A stretch of 64,000 nucleotides of DNA, taken from contig NW_025947651.1 of assembly GCF_000764305.2 (NCBI RefSeq), positions 73,434 through 137,433 of the forward strand, read 5' to 3'. The position numbers and the translations under genes are program-made. The DNA is from Hyalella azteca (Eukaryota; Arthropoda; Malacostraca; Amphipoda; Hyalellidae). The notes beneath the pieces are model-generated. The model saw only the letters and a list, made by a program, of their open reading frames with translations, did no database searches and was not told the DNA's origin. Positions 1 through 12,020 of the stretch are shown here, piece after piece (positions within the stretch are counted from its first letter, which is position 1; each line of letters begins with the position of its first letter).

Positions 1-479
1 AACGGTGCAATATCTACATTAGATTTAATAAATACAAACAACTTCATTCAAAGTATTATAAAAATTCCAATATATTAATTTGCATTTAAATATGTCCAAA
101 TGGGAGCAGCGTATAATAAATTATCAAGGTGTATGCAGCCAAGCAGGCTGCATGGGCATTGGGGGGCGGGCGTGTAGGGGCGGGGACTCGTGCTTGGGAG
201 AATCTTCCTGCTTTTTCGTCAGTTTTCTCTTCATTCATTCATTTATGTAGCTTTAAAAAACATGCTTTTAATTTTCATTCACTTAAGTGGCAACATTTTA
301 TTGGTTTGATTAAATACTTTTCGAAAATACTAATATCTTTATTCGTTCGGTCATATAATTTATAATATTTCAACGTTATGTGTTAAATTCATCCATTAAA
401 TACAATTTCCTGTTACTGAAGACCAGTATGTAACTACCTGGAAAAGGGTTGGGCCCCTCTGGAACCAAGGATAGAGCCG
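1..479. other. Unique AT-rich sequence, no feature seen
   Basis: AT-rich apart from a short G-rich patch near 160-190. A 78-codon open frame has no recognisable protein character. Confidence 0.5.
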
Positions 480-960
480 GTCCGAGTGTCGAACCAGGGA
501 CAGGGTCGGTCAGAGGGTCGCACCAAAGACAGGGTCGGCCAGAGGGTCGCACCAAAGACAGGGTTGGCCAGAGGGTCGCACCAAAGACAGGGTCAGCCAG
601 AGGGTCGCACCAGAGATAGGGTCGGCCAGGGGGTCGCACGTGGGACAGGGTTGGCCAGAGTGTTACACTAGGAACAGGGTCGGTCACAGGGTCGCACCAA
701 AAGCAGGGTCGGTCAGAGAGTCGCACCACTGATAGGGTCAGCCAGAGGGTCGCACTAGGGACAGGGTCGGTCAGAGGGTCGAACCAAAAACAGGGTCGGT
801 CAGAGAGTCGCACCAGTGATAGGGTCGGCAAGGGGGTCACACGTGGGACAGGGTCGGCCAGATGGTTGCACGTGGGACAGGGTCGGCCAGAGGGTCACAC
901 TAGGGATAGGGTCGGCCAGAGGGTCACGCGTGGGACAGGTTCGGCCAGAAGGTTAAGGGT
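480..960. repeat. 29-bp minisatellite
   Basis: About 16 imperfect units on AGAGGGTCGCACCAAAGACA plus GGGTCGGCC. It keeps a frame open on the minus strand for about 150 codons only because the sequence repeats. Confidence 0.9.
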
Positions 961-1682
961 CAAAAGTCGTGGGTGTTGTGGAGGCGTGAGTTAAAGGGAT
1001 GATGCCGAGGCGGCGGCGGCGACAGCAGTTCATTCTGGCCGAGTTATCCCTAAAGGGGCGCACTGCGGCCTTAATAATGACTTATGTTGCTGTGATTTGG
1101 CTCTCATTCAGTCTTAATGTAACGGATCAATATATAATACCGGATTAATATACAGTATTTATAAGGTTTCACAATTTGCATAAAACGTGTTTTAAGTCAT
1201 TTATGTTTGCTATGTAAAATTAAATTTAGCCTTAAAATACCTTTTTTCGCTACCCATATCGAGTTTCTGGGTCCCAAAAGGCATGTTAGAGCCACGGCAA
1301 CTGATGCAATTTACTTCAAATTTTTGAATAATTTAAAATTTATATCATGAACCTTTGTTTCTAAATTTATCCTCCGAACCATCTGTTTCCTCGAACACAG
1401 CTCTTGGTTTTAATTCATCATTATATTCTAAAATTTTATTCACTAACTCCTCACTATTTGTTTCAGGTAAGCGGGCGCTGCAGCCCTTCATGAGTGAGTT
1501 TTCCTCACCAGTAGCGGTGAGTACCAAACTCGTCTGTCCTTTCCTGTGCTCATGGTGAATGAATTTCCATCGTTCACTCTATTCTTATAAACATTGAATG
1601 CATTCATGCAGGTATAGGCTTGCTAATGTATTAATGGTTGAAGGCCTGATATTGGAGCAATTGAAATAGGCCTGCTAATTCA
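961..1682. other. Unique sequence
   Basis: Nothing convincing except the exon-like segment at 1467-1516, listed separately. Confidence 0.4.
1467..1516 (+). other. Exon-like 50-bp segment with good splice-site matches
   Basis: Flanked by a strong acceptor (pyrimidine-rich CTATTTGTTTCAG) and a donor GCG|GTGAGT. One frame reads KRALQPFMSEFSSPVA. It is too short to identify, and its phase (2 in, 0 out) does not match the ETS exon chain directly, so it could be a chance match or part of an unseen 5' exon. Confidence 0.2.
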
Positions 1683-1892
1683 TGGAGCAAGTAACAAGTG
1701 GGTCAAGTAACAAGTGGGTCAAGTAACAAGTGGGTCAAGTAACAAGTGGGTCAAGTAACAAGTGGGTCAAGTAACAAGTGGGTCAGGTAACAAGTGGGTC
1801 AAGGAATGATTTTTTTGATTCCGTGACACGAGCAAGTAACAAGTGGGCAAAGTAACAAGTGGGTCAAGTAACAAGTGGGTCAAGTAACAATT
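1683..1892. repeat. 16-bp minisatellite
   Basis: Unit AAGTAACAAGTGGGTC, about 10 copies in two blocks separated by about 35 bp of other sequence near 1800-1835. Confidence 0.9.
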
Positions 1893-2369
1893 AGTCTCGC
1901 CCTCACGACGCTGGTCGAGACAAAGACAGCCAACATGCGCAAGTTTTAATCGCTTTAAGTGGTGGTGTGGTGACTGTGATGTGTGGTGATGTATTGACGA
2001 GTGATGTGGTGATGTGGAATACGGTGGTGAGTGTTGTGGTACAGCGCGTGCAGTTCATATGAGGTGAACGGTATATGATAGACAAGCGATGTACTGTATG
2101 TGCGATGTGTGTTGTGTTTGACGACGTTCATTGCACACAACACACACGCATGGTGCATGATTGTGATGAAGTCGAAAGATGTAGGCATATCAAAGTTTAG
2201 CGATGATGGTGCCCCGCAGTGCCGGATTGAGGCTATTCTTGGCCGGCAGTCCGGAATTTTTAAAATTTTTTACAGCCGGCGACTCTCGGTCATGCTTTCC
2301 CTTTCAACGGTTCCTTAATTCAGTGTTTTATTTGTAAAGTATAAGCATTCATGTTTTATTTGTAAATTA

Positions 2370-2720
2370 TAAGCATTCACATTTATGGCTACATTAACAT
2401 TCATGTTTATGACTGTCTCAATATTATTTTTTGTGGCTACATCAATATTCATGCTTATGGCTACATCAACATTCATGCTTATGGCTACATCAACATTCAT
2501 GCTTATGGCTACATCAACAATCATGTTTATAGCTACATCAACATTCATGTTTATGGCTACATCAACATTCATGTTCATGGCTACATCCCTGTTTGGGGCT
2601 AGATCAACATTCATGTTTATGGCTACATCAACATTCATGTTTATGGCTACATCAACATTCATGTTTATGGCTACATTAACATTCCTTTTTGCATCTACAT
2701 TAACATTCACGCCCCAAGAT
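2370..2720. repeat. 24-bp minisatellite open on both strands
   Basis: Unit built on ATGGCTACATCAACATTCAT plus GTTT, about 14 copies. The unit is a multiple of three without stops, giving 112- and 131-codon open frames on opposite strands. These are repeat artefacts rather than genes. Confidence 0.85.
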
Positions 2721-3759
2721 TAACGTACTAAGCATTAACATTCACATTCATTGAGTCAATCCATGAATGTTCATGCGGCAGTTTCATGCCTCATACGCAT
2801 ATTCCACGCCACAAGGGCTCTGATTTTCCGAGCATAAATTGCGCCTATAAGTGCGGTATGTAGGTCAGTCTCGGGTAATTTCACAGGTCAAGCTTTGATA
2901 ACTCATCGATGAGGTCAATTATTGATCTATATCGTCCATACACGCCAGAAATATCAAGCTTTACTCAGTCTCGACACAACCTTTTTGCCGTTGATTTATT
3001 TCTGAGCTTCCTTAGTTTATTAAGAATTTGAAGCAAACGGTAGTTAATTAAAATAAGTTATAATTTTGTTCTCAATTGAAATTGTTTGTTTCACAGGACA
3101 TTTAATAAAACAAAATCTCAATTTATTAACATAAATCAGCTGATAAGTTTTCATTCGGGAGATCAGTAAAATCTTGTTCCGTGAATTTCATCCAATTTCA
3201 GTGAATATTAATTTAATCAGAATAATTTTTACTTAATTATTCCAGCCAGGTTTTCCGATTCAGAAAGCTTTTCAGTTAAACGCAAAATGCCAATTTTGGA
3301 TAAAGTCTACGGAGTTGCGAACAAATATTTAAGTTACTTATAACAGAGAAAAATGATTACATTTTAATCTACATTTCAATTTTCCTTGTGATACTGATCT
3401 AACTTGAACTTCCCGCAGAAAAGTTGCTTAGTAAAATTTAATGTACTGATTCAATATATTAGAATTCACAGCAGAAATAAACACGGACATTATTGTTAAA
3501 ATTTCATTCTCTTTGCAAGCTATGCAAGTCAAAAGCTATTCATTCTTTAAAATAACAAAAATAACCTTTATTTTCCACATTCATGCGTAATCAAAATAAT
3601 TAAAAATTAAATGAATCGAGATTAAACTCATCTAATAACATCCTTTATTAACAACGTTTGTATCACGCACACAAAGTTTACTTGTAATGAAGCATTTTTT
3701 GCACTGCTTTTGAAGAGCTGAGATACGATCGAGCACTACCGCCTACACGTTCATGACAC
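2721..3759. other. Unique AT-rich stretch
   Basis: No coding signal. AGGTCA (2912-2917) and TGATCT (2923-2928) form a weak inverted nuclear-receptor-like half-site pair with a 5-bp spacer; not convincing by itself. Confidence 0.4.
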
Positions 3760-3875
3760 TCGCCCGCTATTGGCCGACACGCCGGCCGTGGCGCGGCGCT
3801 GATTGGCGGGGGCGCCGCCCCCCATCACAGCTTCGCTGACGTTGGCAATAACGTCGTGACGTCACGCGTGGGGGC
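3760..3875 (+). promoter_or_regulatory. Promoter-like CCAAT/CRE cluster
   Basis: Isolated GC- and CpG-rich island in AT-rich DNA. It carries two inverted CCAAT boxes (ATTGG at 3769-3773 and 3802-3806), a perfect CRE TGACGTCA at 3857-3864 and an adjoining ACGCGT. No coding exon was recognised downstream, so this is a promoter or enhancer candidate without an assigned gene; it might drive a distal non-coding first exon. Confidence 0.4.
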
Positions 3876-6060
3876 GGCGGCTCAAGGGCTTGTCGGATTT
3901 CTATTTTAAATATTTCCTGGAGGAATAATTCAGCATTTGTGTGTTCATTAATTTGAGGTGGGAATTAGTGGCTAAAGAGCACGCAAAGCAGAGGCGGAAT
4001 TAAACAGAGATTTTTAAAAACGGAATAATTTTTAAAGACTTTTTTTGGGAGATGTCATAATTATGGCTATAATGGCTAAGAGGATATGGCTCAAGCTGTA
4101 TCATGTCTGTGAGAACAAAACAGCTTATATTTTACTAATAATAATGGTCGATTGAAATGTAATTATTTCATTATTTTAATTAATTCTGTTGGACTCCATT
4201 CGTGTGTTGTTGTTTGAACAAAACGACATGTTAACTGGACGCGCTGAACTTACTGTATTTCATGTATCATCATTCATCATTCAATATCATTCATCCATCC
4301 AGTTGAGATCATTTTTTAAGCCTCTGAAGTGAAGTTCAAATGAAACGTGCTCGTGAAATGAAACTTTAAAGAAGCTTAACAATTTTGCACCGACAAACAA
4401 TTTTTTTCGCGCACATTTGCTGTTGGAACAAAAACTAATCTTCTTTGTCTATGAGATCAATTGAGTTTAAAATCATTGATATGATTCATCGACAGTTTTT
4501 ATTAAAGAAAAACAGATAATGGAACGAATAAATGTCGTTAATTGGACTTGAATGACAGACTTTCGGCAAGAGAAATTCGCAATCGTATTACAAAAAATGT
4601 CTCGCAAAAAACCTGGAGATATCAACAAAAACCTGGACTACAATATTTTTGTAGGTCACGTGAATATTCTGCTGTACTGAAGACATGATAATATTTAGTA
4701 AAATATGTTATATTCGACCCCAAGGTCGTTTGTGAGTCGTTCAAAACCAATTCGCTAAAAAGTGTTTTTTTTTGGGATATAGATCGCTAACATCATTAAT
4801 TTTTTCTGGAATCAGCGGCCACTAAAGGATTTGAGAATAAATGCTGGTCAGAATACTAAATGCTTCACGTCAGAATGCTTACAAATCATTCCGTATATCT
4901 GTGATTAGTACAGAAATGAAGGTCTTCGATTTGCTTGCTAATAACAGAGATAACTGAGATATAACGTACATTGTACACTTACCAACGTCCAGCTGATGCT
5001 GCTGACTATTGCTTTATATTGCCTGCTGACACCAGCGCTGCACGGCTGACTGTTGCTTCGGCTTGTGCGAACGAACTAACAAATCGGCTGATGCTCGTCA
5101 GACTATTGATGATATTAGGCGGATCTTATTTTGTTAGATGAGGAGGGGAGAGTGAGGGGAGACTCCTGAAGAAACACCCCCCTTCTCCACTGCGTGACCT
5201 TGATCCCCTTCCCTCATTCACTTTGTCCAGCATTCATCACTCCGCCATTCACCACATGTAGTCCGCCATTCATCACATGTAGTCCGGCCAGCCTCTTCAT
5301 TGTTCATCACTGCGTATTCATCTATTGAATCTTTCTTCACACTCAGAATCTAAATATGCCCAAAAGAGATTAAAACCTTAGTCTTTAGTAACAAAATAAC
5401 GACAAAGTGAATATATGAGCCTATCGATTTATATTTTCAAAGAATGTACGGCTTATAACCACAAGGATTTCGCTCAAAAATGTGCCGCGATTCCAAAATA
5501 TTCAAATCTGAAACAACAGAGGTGACACAGAGTATCTTGAAGTGCTCTCAGACACAGACATTCACAAATGTCTGTGTCGAAGGCGTATAGCAGAATGAGA
5601 AGGCTTAGAAAGTGGCAGGTTCGAACGAAAGCTCCTGCCGCTTTGTTCAGAAACCCGGATTTAGAAATTGCGTGACGTCATTCCGAGGAACTCTGATGCG
5701 CAACCGGTACAACTATATTAGTCCGCCTGCGAGCAGGAATAGCGCCTTATATTTTAATAAGATTCCAATTAGCAAATTATTCACCAGCAAAGCAAGCAAA
5801 ATATTATCCGAAAAATATTTTAGTTATAAGTTCATCGATTTTCTGTACAATGTCCGTAGAATTGAAAAAAAAAATTTTTAATTATGAATATTGTGCTTGC
5901 TAGCATCCATTAGACGTCATTAGTAGCAACGTAGCAGCGCTACACGCATGTGCTCTCTAACATGTTTAATGAGTCTTAAGTAAAGAATCTAAAGAGTTTA
6001 CTTAAGTCTACTTAATTAATAAAGATTTTTGAAAGATATTATATATAGATCTTCAAAATT
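3876..6060. other. Unique AT-rich stretch with one perfect hairpin
   Basis: About 2.2 kb without arrays, unusual for this window. The 89-codon open frame at 5612-5881 has no recognised motif. A perfect hairpin is at 5551-5578. Confidence 0.45.
5551..5578. repeat. Perfect 12-bp stem, 4-base loop hairpin
   Basis: GACACAGACATT (5551-5562), loop CACA, AATGTCTGTGTC (5567-5578). Not followed by a T-run, so a transcription terminator role is not suggested. Confidence 0.8.
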
Positions 6061-6126
6061 GCGTTCGCATCACTCGTCCGACGCTCGCATCACTCGTCCG
6101 ACGCTCACATCACTCGTCCGACGCTC
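6061..6126. repeat. 20-bp repeat, short outlying block
   Basis: About three units of CCGACGCTCGCATCACTCGT, the same 20-mer as the long array at 6778. Confidence 0.9.
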
Positions 6127-6776
6127 AGGGGTTATGAATGGGGGATTGTCGTGCGTAGGTCGGGGCTGGGGGGGGAAGGGGGATTGCATTGAAGGGGAAC
6201 CTTCCTTCTCAGCGGGGGCAGCAAGTGGGGGTATCGGGAAGGGGGAGCTTAAGTAATTATTATTTATTATCGTTGTATTATCTTGACAACGAACACTCAA
6301 CCACTAGATAATTAACGGACTAAGATGTTTAAATAAGAATTGAAATAGCATAGTCCTAGCTTAAGCTTATTATGAAAGTATTTTCTTGACAACGAGCATA
6401 CAACCACAAGATAAATAATGGGCTATGCTATTCAAATACGAATTTCAATTTCAAATCATGAGTTACATGTAACTGGTTCTTCGATGTTAAATTAAGTAAT
6501 GAATTAAGGTAATTAAATATTTTATAACCGCTTGAAGTACGCGCGCGATGAGGCCATGCTATTCCTACGAGTCTTTAGTGCTGTACTATTCCTACGAGGC
6601 TGGAGAGAACTATGTTTCACTCAATGTTTAATCCAGTTTCTATAAAGTTCGTTATCTCGGATCTTTATTTTCACTCTCGGTGTCCTCGTGTTATTTTCGG
6701 GCTTATTATTTCTCTTCAATTGCTCTACGTCTCGTATTTCCTTTCCTCGCCCCCCACCCCACCCCTCACACCTCCT
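6127..6776. other. Unique sequence between two blocks of the 20-bp repeat
   Basis: G-rich near 6140-6250, AT-rich after. No gene recognised. Confidence 0.45.
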
Positions 6777-6777
6777 N
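6777..6777. other. Single N contig join
   Basis: Sits immediately before the 20-bp array. Confidence 0.9.
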
Positions 6778-7211
6778 CCGACGCTCGCATCACTCGTCCG
6801 ACGCTCGCATCACTCGTCCGACGCTCGCATCACTCGTCCGACGCTCGCATCACTCGTCCGACGCTCGCATCACTCGTCCGACGCTCGCATCACTCGTCCG
6901 ACGCTCGCATCACTCGTCCGACGCTCGCATCACTCGTCCGACGCTCGCATCACTCGTCCGACGCTCGCATCACTCGTCCGACGCTCGCATCACTCGTCCG
7001 ACGCTCGCATCACTCGTCCGACGCTCGCATCACTCGTCCGACGCTCGCATCACTCGTCCGACGCTCGCATCACTCGTCCGACGCTCGCATCACTCGTCCG
7101 ACGCTCGCATCACTCGTCCGACGCTCGCATCACTCGTCCGACGCTCGCATCACTCGTCCGACGCTCGCATCACTCGTCCGACGCTCGCATCACTCGTCCG
7201 ACGCTCGCATC
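6778..7211. repeat. 20-bp near-perfect array
   Basis: About 21.7 identical copies of CCGACGCTCGCATCACTCGT, open in three frames because 20 is not a multiple of three and no stop occurs. Starts at a contig join. Confidence 0.95.
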
Positions 7212-7911
7212 TAATCTACCTCGATTTCTCTATTCTCATCACTGCACTCAAATTGTCATTGTACGCGAATATAAAATGTAATAAATTATAGCAACTCTCT
7301 ACATTTGATAGGCTTTTTTGACAAACAATGAATCATGACTAATATGCGCACAGGTGAAACATGACTAATATACTAATATAAGATATACGAGTCATATATA
7401 AAGAAGCATGACTTATATACTAGAACTATTTATTAAGTCACATGTTTATCAACATGCTGACTGGAATGATGATGCACATCAAGGCATTAGGATTGCGTCA
7501 ACATCAACATGGATCCTTTGATGCTTGCACCCTCGGCAATGCTTTCAAAGTTTACTTTAAATCTCAAAACATCCGAAAAATGATCAACTTCATGAGGTTT
7601 GCACGAAATTTTTTTTGAAAAAAACTGTTGTTTAAAAGTTGAGAATAAAAATTTTGCAAAAAAAAAAAATTCTATACGGAACAATTTTCTGTATAATAAA
7701 CGGGTGAGAAATATTTTCCAGAATTTATGCAGGTATTGAGTCGGTAATATTAGGTATTGCATCGAATACTGACTCAGAATTTCTGGGACGGTTCCGTCCA
7801 TCCGCTTCCTGTTGGCGTCCATCGTCCTTCCTGTCGCCGTTTACCGTCTTTTTCTGTCCGTTTTTTCACTATCCGGAATCCTTCCAAGCCATTCTTGTAT
7901 GGTAATAGTTG
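7212..7911. other. Unique AT-rich stretch
   Basis: No recognisable gene; a 111-codon minus-strand frame across AT-rich DNA lacks any known motif. Confidence 0.4.
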
Positions 7912-8282
7912 CAGGATTACCGAAGTAGGATTACTGGCGTAGGATTATTGACGTAGGATTAGCGAGGTAGGAAAACTGACGTAGGATCACCGACGTAGGA
8001 TTACCGACGTATGATTACCGACGTATGATTACCGACGTATGATTTTCGACGTAGGATTCCCGACATAGGGTTCCCGACGTAGGATTACCGACGTAGGATT
8101 ACCGACGTAGGATTACCGACGTAGGATTACCGACGTAGGATTACCGACGTAGGATTACCGACGCAGGATTACCGACGTAGGATTACCGACGTAGGATTAC
8201 CGACGTAGGATTACCGACGTAGGATTCCCGACGTAGGATTCCCGACGTAGGATTCCCGACGTAGGATTACCGACGTAGGATT
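7912..8282. repeat. 14-bp minisatellite
   Basis: Unit GATTACCGACGTAG, about 26 copies with scattered substitutions (CCC for ACC, ATG for AGG). Confidence 0.9.
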
Positions 8283-8405
8283 ATGTTGCTGCACCTGCTG
8301 TTGCTGCACCTGCTGTTGCTGCACCTGTTGCTTGCTGCACCTGCTGTTGCTGCACCTGTTGCTTGCTGCACCTGTTGCTTGCTGCACCTGTTGCTTGCTG
8401 CACCG
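8283..8405. repeat. TTGCTGCACC-type repeat
   Basis: About eight units of 14-19 bp on GTTGCTGCACCTGCT, directly abutting the 14-bp array. Confidence 0.85.
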
Positions 8406-9638
8406 GCTATTCCTGATTCCTGAACTACCTATTAATGCTGTTGGCGCACTACCTGTTTTGAATATCACTGCAGAGCTTTGTTGCTGTTGAAGTCACCACT
8501 GTTGTTGCTATTTTTATATCGCCTGTTGTTGTTATTGTTGTGCCCGCTGCTGTCGCTGTTATTCCATCATCTGTTATTGCCATACCAAAAAAACTGTTAT
8601 TGTTATACCATTTGTTATTACGCCCGCTGCAGCTGCTGTTTTTGCTGTTATAGTACCGTTTTCTTGCTATTATTGGTATGTGTTACCTCGAAAGCAAAGA
8701 AATTGCCACGGAAATTCATTGTATATTCCTGGAAAGAGTATTGAATACCTTGCTCCATCATCAGTTCGAAATGCTAAAAGCTTTAAAATTTAGACAGACT
8801 AATGAGAAAACCCATAATTACTTACTATTACCATTAATTAATTAAATATTATTATTAATATTATTTATTTATAAATTAATTCAGCTGACTCTTAGGTCGA
8901 TGCAATTAGTTGCATCTGTTGGAGAACTGTTTACCGTATACATAGACCAAGATCTTTTAAAACAGGATAAGTCATTTAAAAAATAGAGAATGCCCAAGTT
9001 ATTTTTAATAGAGTAAGTTGTTATAAAAAACATATAAAGCTCTTATGACTTTTCAACAGAATGAGTCATTATAAAAACATTCAAAGACCGAGTTCTTTTC
9101 CAACTGAATAAGTCACTATAAAAACTATTCAATAGAACGTATAATTTCTCGCGACGTTGCGTTTTCTTTACGTCTCGTTGTCCGGAAACGCGGAGCTCCG
9201 GAAACTCGAACTCCGGTCCGCAGTTCCGCTAAATTGACTGAATTCTGGACGTTAATTGATCGACAATTACGTACGTTTTTCCGTTAATTACGTTAAACTT
9301 TAACTGATCGACAATTACATACGTATTTTCCGTAAATAGAATGGATGATAAAAGCTTATCAGGTTAATGCATTTATTAAATAATATAATTTTACCATTAA
9401 AAATAAGGATTTTTTATAGAATGAATAAATGATAAATAAACTATTAACAAATATTGACTAATGAATCGCTTATAATATTGAACGATTGTTTAATTGCATT
9501 CGCAATTAAAAAATAAGAGAGAAGGCCTATAGTTTGCCCGACGTAAGGATACATCAGTCCTACCTGCCGCAGGTGTGGCAATATTTGGTCAATATAACCA
9601 ATTCATTTTTGAGTGTGTCAAGACGTCTTAGTATATAC
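8406..9638. other. Unique stretch, Leu/CTG-rich then AT-rich
   Basis: CTG/GTTGTT-rich at first, then AT-rich. The 88-codon frame at 8478 is low-complexity (Leu/Cys) and not credible as a gene. Confidence 0.4.
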
Positions 9639-9735
9639 ACACGCACTGCAGTGTCAGCCTCACGTGTCACTGCAGTGTCAGCCTCACGTGTCACTGCAGT
9701 GTCAGCCTCACGTGTCACTGCAGTGTCAGTTCGTC
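9639..9735. repeat. 24-bp repeat
   Basis: About four units of ACTGCAGTGTCAGCCTCACG plus TGTC. Confidence 0.9.
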
Positions 9736-9954
9736 AGCCCCGGCAGGAGGCTGCTAAGCTGACTCAGCATTTCCTGTTTGCCTGCTGATGTCAGCAAAAC
9801 TCAGGCCATCGCCTCTGCTTCATTTAAAAAAAATTCATCAAACATCAGATTTTCTGAAGTTCGCAGTGAGAACCATTCATGCGAACCATCGTCGGTTCAA
9901 TGGTCGCTTGAGCGAACCTCAGCCAACTGCATGGATGGTGAACCAAATACCTCG

Positions 9955-10012
9955 CATATGATGAACCAGATACCATCACCTGTGTGTATGATGAACCAGC
10001 AAAGCTGGGCAG
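9955..10012. repeat. 30-bp direct repeat, left block
   Basis: TGATGAACCAGATACCATCA plus CCTGTGTGTA; the same unit occurs three times at 10913-10993. Confidence 0.8.
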
Positions 10013-10020
10013 CGCTACTT

Positions 10021-10210
10021 TGAAATGTAGCGGCGCTACCGCTACATGCTCTAAATGTAGCGGCGCTACCGCTACCGCTACATGCTCTAAATGTAGCGGC
10101 GCTACCGCTACCGCTACATGCTCTAAATGTAGCGGCGCTACCGCTACCGCTACATGCTCTAAATGTAGCGGGCGCTACCGCTACCGCTACAGTAAAATGT
10201 AGCGCCGCTA
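10021..10210. repeat. 36-bp repeat with palindromic GTAGCGGCGCTAC cores
   Basis: About 4.5 units of AAATGTAGCGGCGCTACCGC plus TACCGCTACATGCTCT. Each unit contains a near-palindrome (GTAGC/GCTAC). Related GTAGCGGTAGCG sequence recurs at 10803-10890 in inverted sense. Confidence 0.85.
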
Positions 10211-10399
10211 CATTAGCCGCTACAATGGCCAAAATTATTGGAAATCTCTAAATATTTATTGTTCTGCTATTGGGATTTACTCATTAACATTTAATAATAA
10301 TAAAACATTTTCAAAACATATCAATGCAACTTTATTGTAATTAACCTCACCGAACTGGTACGGGTTAGATACAGTGAATATAAGTTACACATATATATA

Positions 10400-10560
10400 T
10401 ATGTTTTACCTTCCCTACATGGATGTGAACTTTAATCTACCAATCTAAATAATTATCCACATATACATATAAAAATCAGTCTTTTATTTGTAAATATATG
10501 TGGATTATTTTTGACATTGGTAGATTAAAGTAGACATCCAGGTAGGGAAGGTGAAACATA
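10400..10560. repeat. 65-bp-arm inverted repeat (foldback)
   Basis: Left arm 10400-10464 and right arm 10496-10560 are reverse complements with under ten mismatches by eye, separated by 31 bp. Both arms include ACCTTCCCTAC and TTTAATCTACCAAT. It could be a MITE-like element or a long hairpin transcript; no target-site duplication was confirmed. Confidence 0.85.
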
Positions 10561-10912
10561 AAAATAACTGTGTAAAAATAACTGTAAGCAAACTGAAACA
10601 TGAAGAAATACCTGTAAGTGGTAACTGGTAACAACTTAACAAGTAACAACTAACATGTTGACACTAGTAACAGGCTGAGGTTGACAATATTACACCGAAA
10701 TCTTTCGTACAGTTTTATTCTGTAATTTATATTATGTATGTATCATGCTGGTTTTTAAATAATATTTAATACTATTAAGTAAAATCTAAAGGCTTTATCT
10801 ATAAATGTAGCGGTAGCGCTGTAGCGGAAAAACCTCGTATCGCTACTTAAATATGTCGCGGACGCTACCGCTACCGCTACATGTAGCGCGCTATTGCCTA
10901 CCTCTGTACAGT

Positions 10913-10993
10913 ACCAGATACCATCACCTGTGTGTATGATGAACCAGACACCATCACCTGTGTGTATGATGAACCAGACACCATCACCTGTGA
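10913..10993. repeat. 30-bp direct repeat, right block
   Basis: Three units sharing CCATCACCTGTGTGTATGAT with 9955-10012. Confidence 0.85.
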
Positions 10994-11737
10994 ACCATTT
11001 CTCTCTACGTCCTTGGTAAAAGCACATATGCTTTTTGCTCGTTATTGCTTGGAATAAATTCTACATTTGCTCGTTATTAATTGGAATAATTAATGGGATG
11101 AGCATAACTTTTCTGATTCAATTCACAATTTCATTCATCCATTCAGAAATCTATTCACCACCAAATTCATCATTCACTAACCACACATCGCTGCTTGTTC
11201 CTAACAGTTGAAATTGTTTTAATGTAAATCCAAGCATACACATATCTGTGTATATCTGTATACACAATATTCATTTATTCATTTCTCTCAATGTTTGCTT
11301 CACTTTTGGAGTTGCATTCATCGCCATTGTTTTCATTTTTCATATTCAACTTCAACTTCATGTATTCACGATTGATTATATTATTGACTACAAATGTTTA
11401 ATTAGTTTCTGCCATTGCCGCATTGATCTTCTCTGTCCTTTTTTTTATTTTTTACCCTGAACGTTATAATTTACACCCTATTTTATTTCTTATTCTAAAT
11501 TTATCGATAATTATTTCTATATTTTATAACTATTTTCTTATTTAAATTACATCGCTTAATTTAGGTTATAAAATTCCGCAGACTTGGCCAATATTTGATG
11601 CAATTAAAACGAGATGGAAAAAATTATTTGTATGAAAACTTCATGTAGAATGGCGCAGTAGGAGATGCAACATATGCTGGGGAGATATGAATGCAGTAAA
11701 ACTGAATTAGGTGAGTCAAAAAACACTTGTCAGCAAA
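10994..11737. other. Unique AT-rich stretch
   Basis: CATTCA-rich, then AT-rich; no gene seen. Confidence 0.4.
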
Positions 11738-11869
11738 CACATCTACACAGACGCACACAGACACACACAGACACACACACACATACACAGACACACACAG
11801 ACACACACACACAGACACACACACAGACACACACCACACCCCACACACACACACAGACAAACACACACA

Positions 11870-11900
<31 letters not shown>
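11738..11900. repeat. CA-rich microsatellite
   Basis: GACACACACA-type array. The long frames crossing it on both strands (Thr/His and Val/Cys) are repeat artefacts. Confidence 0.95.
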
Positions 11901-11901
<1 letters not shown>

Positions 11902-12020
11902 AAACAGGTCACACACGAGCATCAAGAGGAAGTAACGCTCACACAGGTCACACACGAGCAGCAAGAGGAAGTAACGCTCACACAGGTCACACATGAGCAG
12001 CAAGAGGAAGTAATGCTGTA
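11901..12020. repeat. 39-bp repeat
   Basis: Three units on GGTCACACACGAGCAGCAAG followed by AGGAAGTAACGCTCACACA. Confidence 0.85.

Noticed and set aside
2912..2928. Inverted AGGTCA/TGATCT pair as an ecdysone response element
   Set aside because: A 5-bp spacer and a weak second half-site do not fit the usual palindromic element with a 1-bp spacer, and it is 30 kb from the coding start.
6778..7211. CRISPR-like array of short repeats
   Set aside because: Units are contiguous with no spacers; the same holds for the other arrays in the window. It is a eukaryotic minisatellite.
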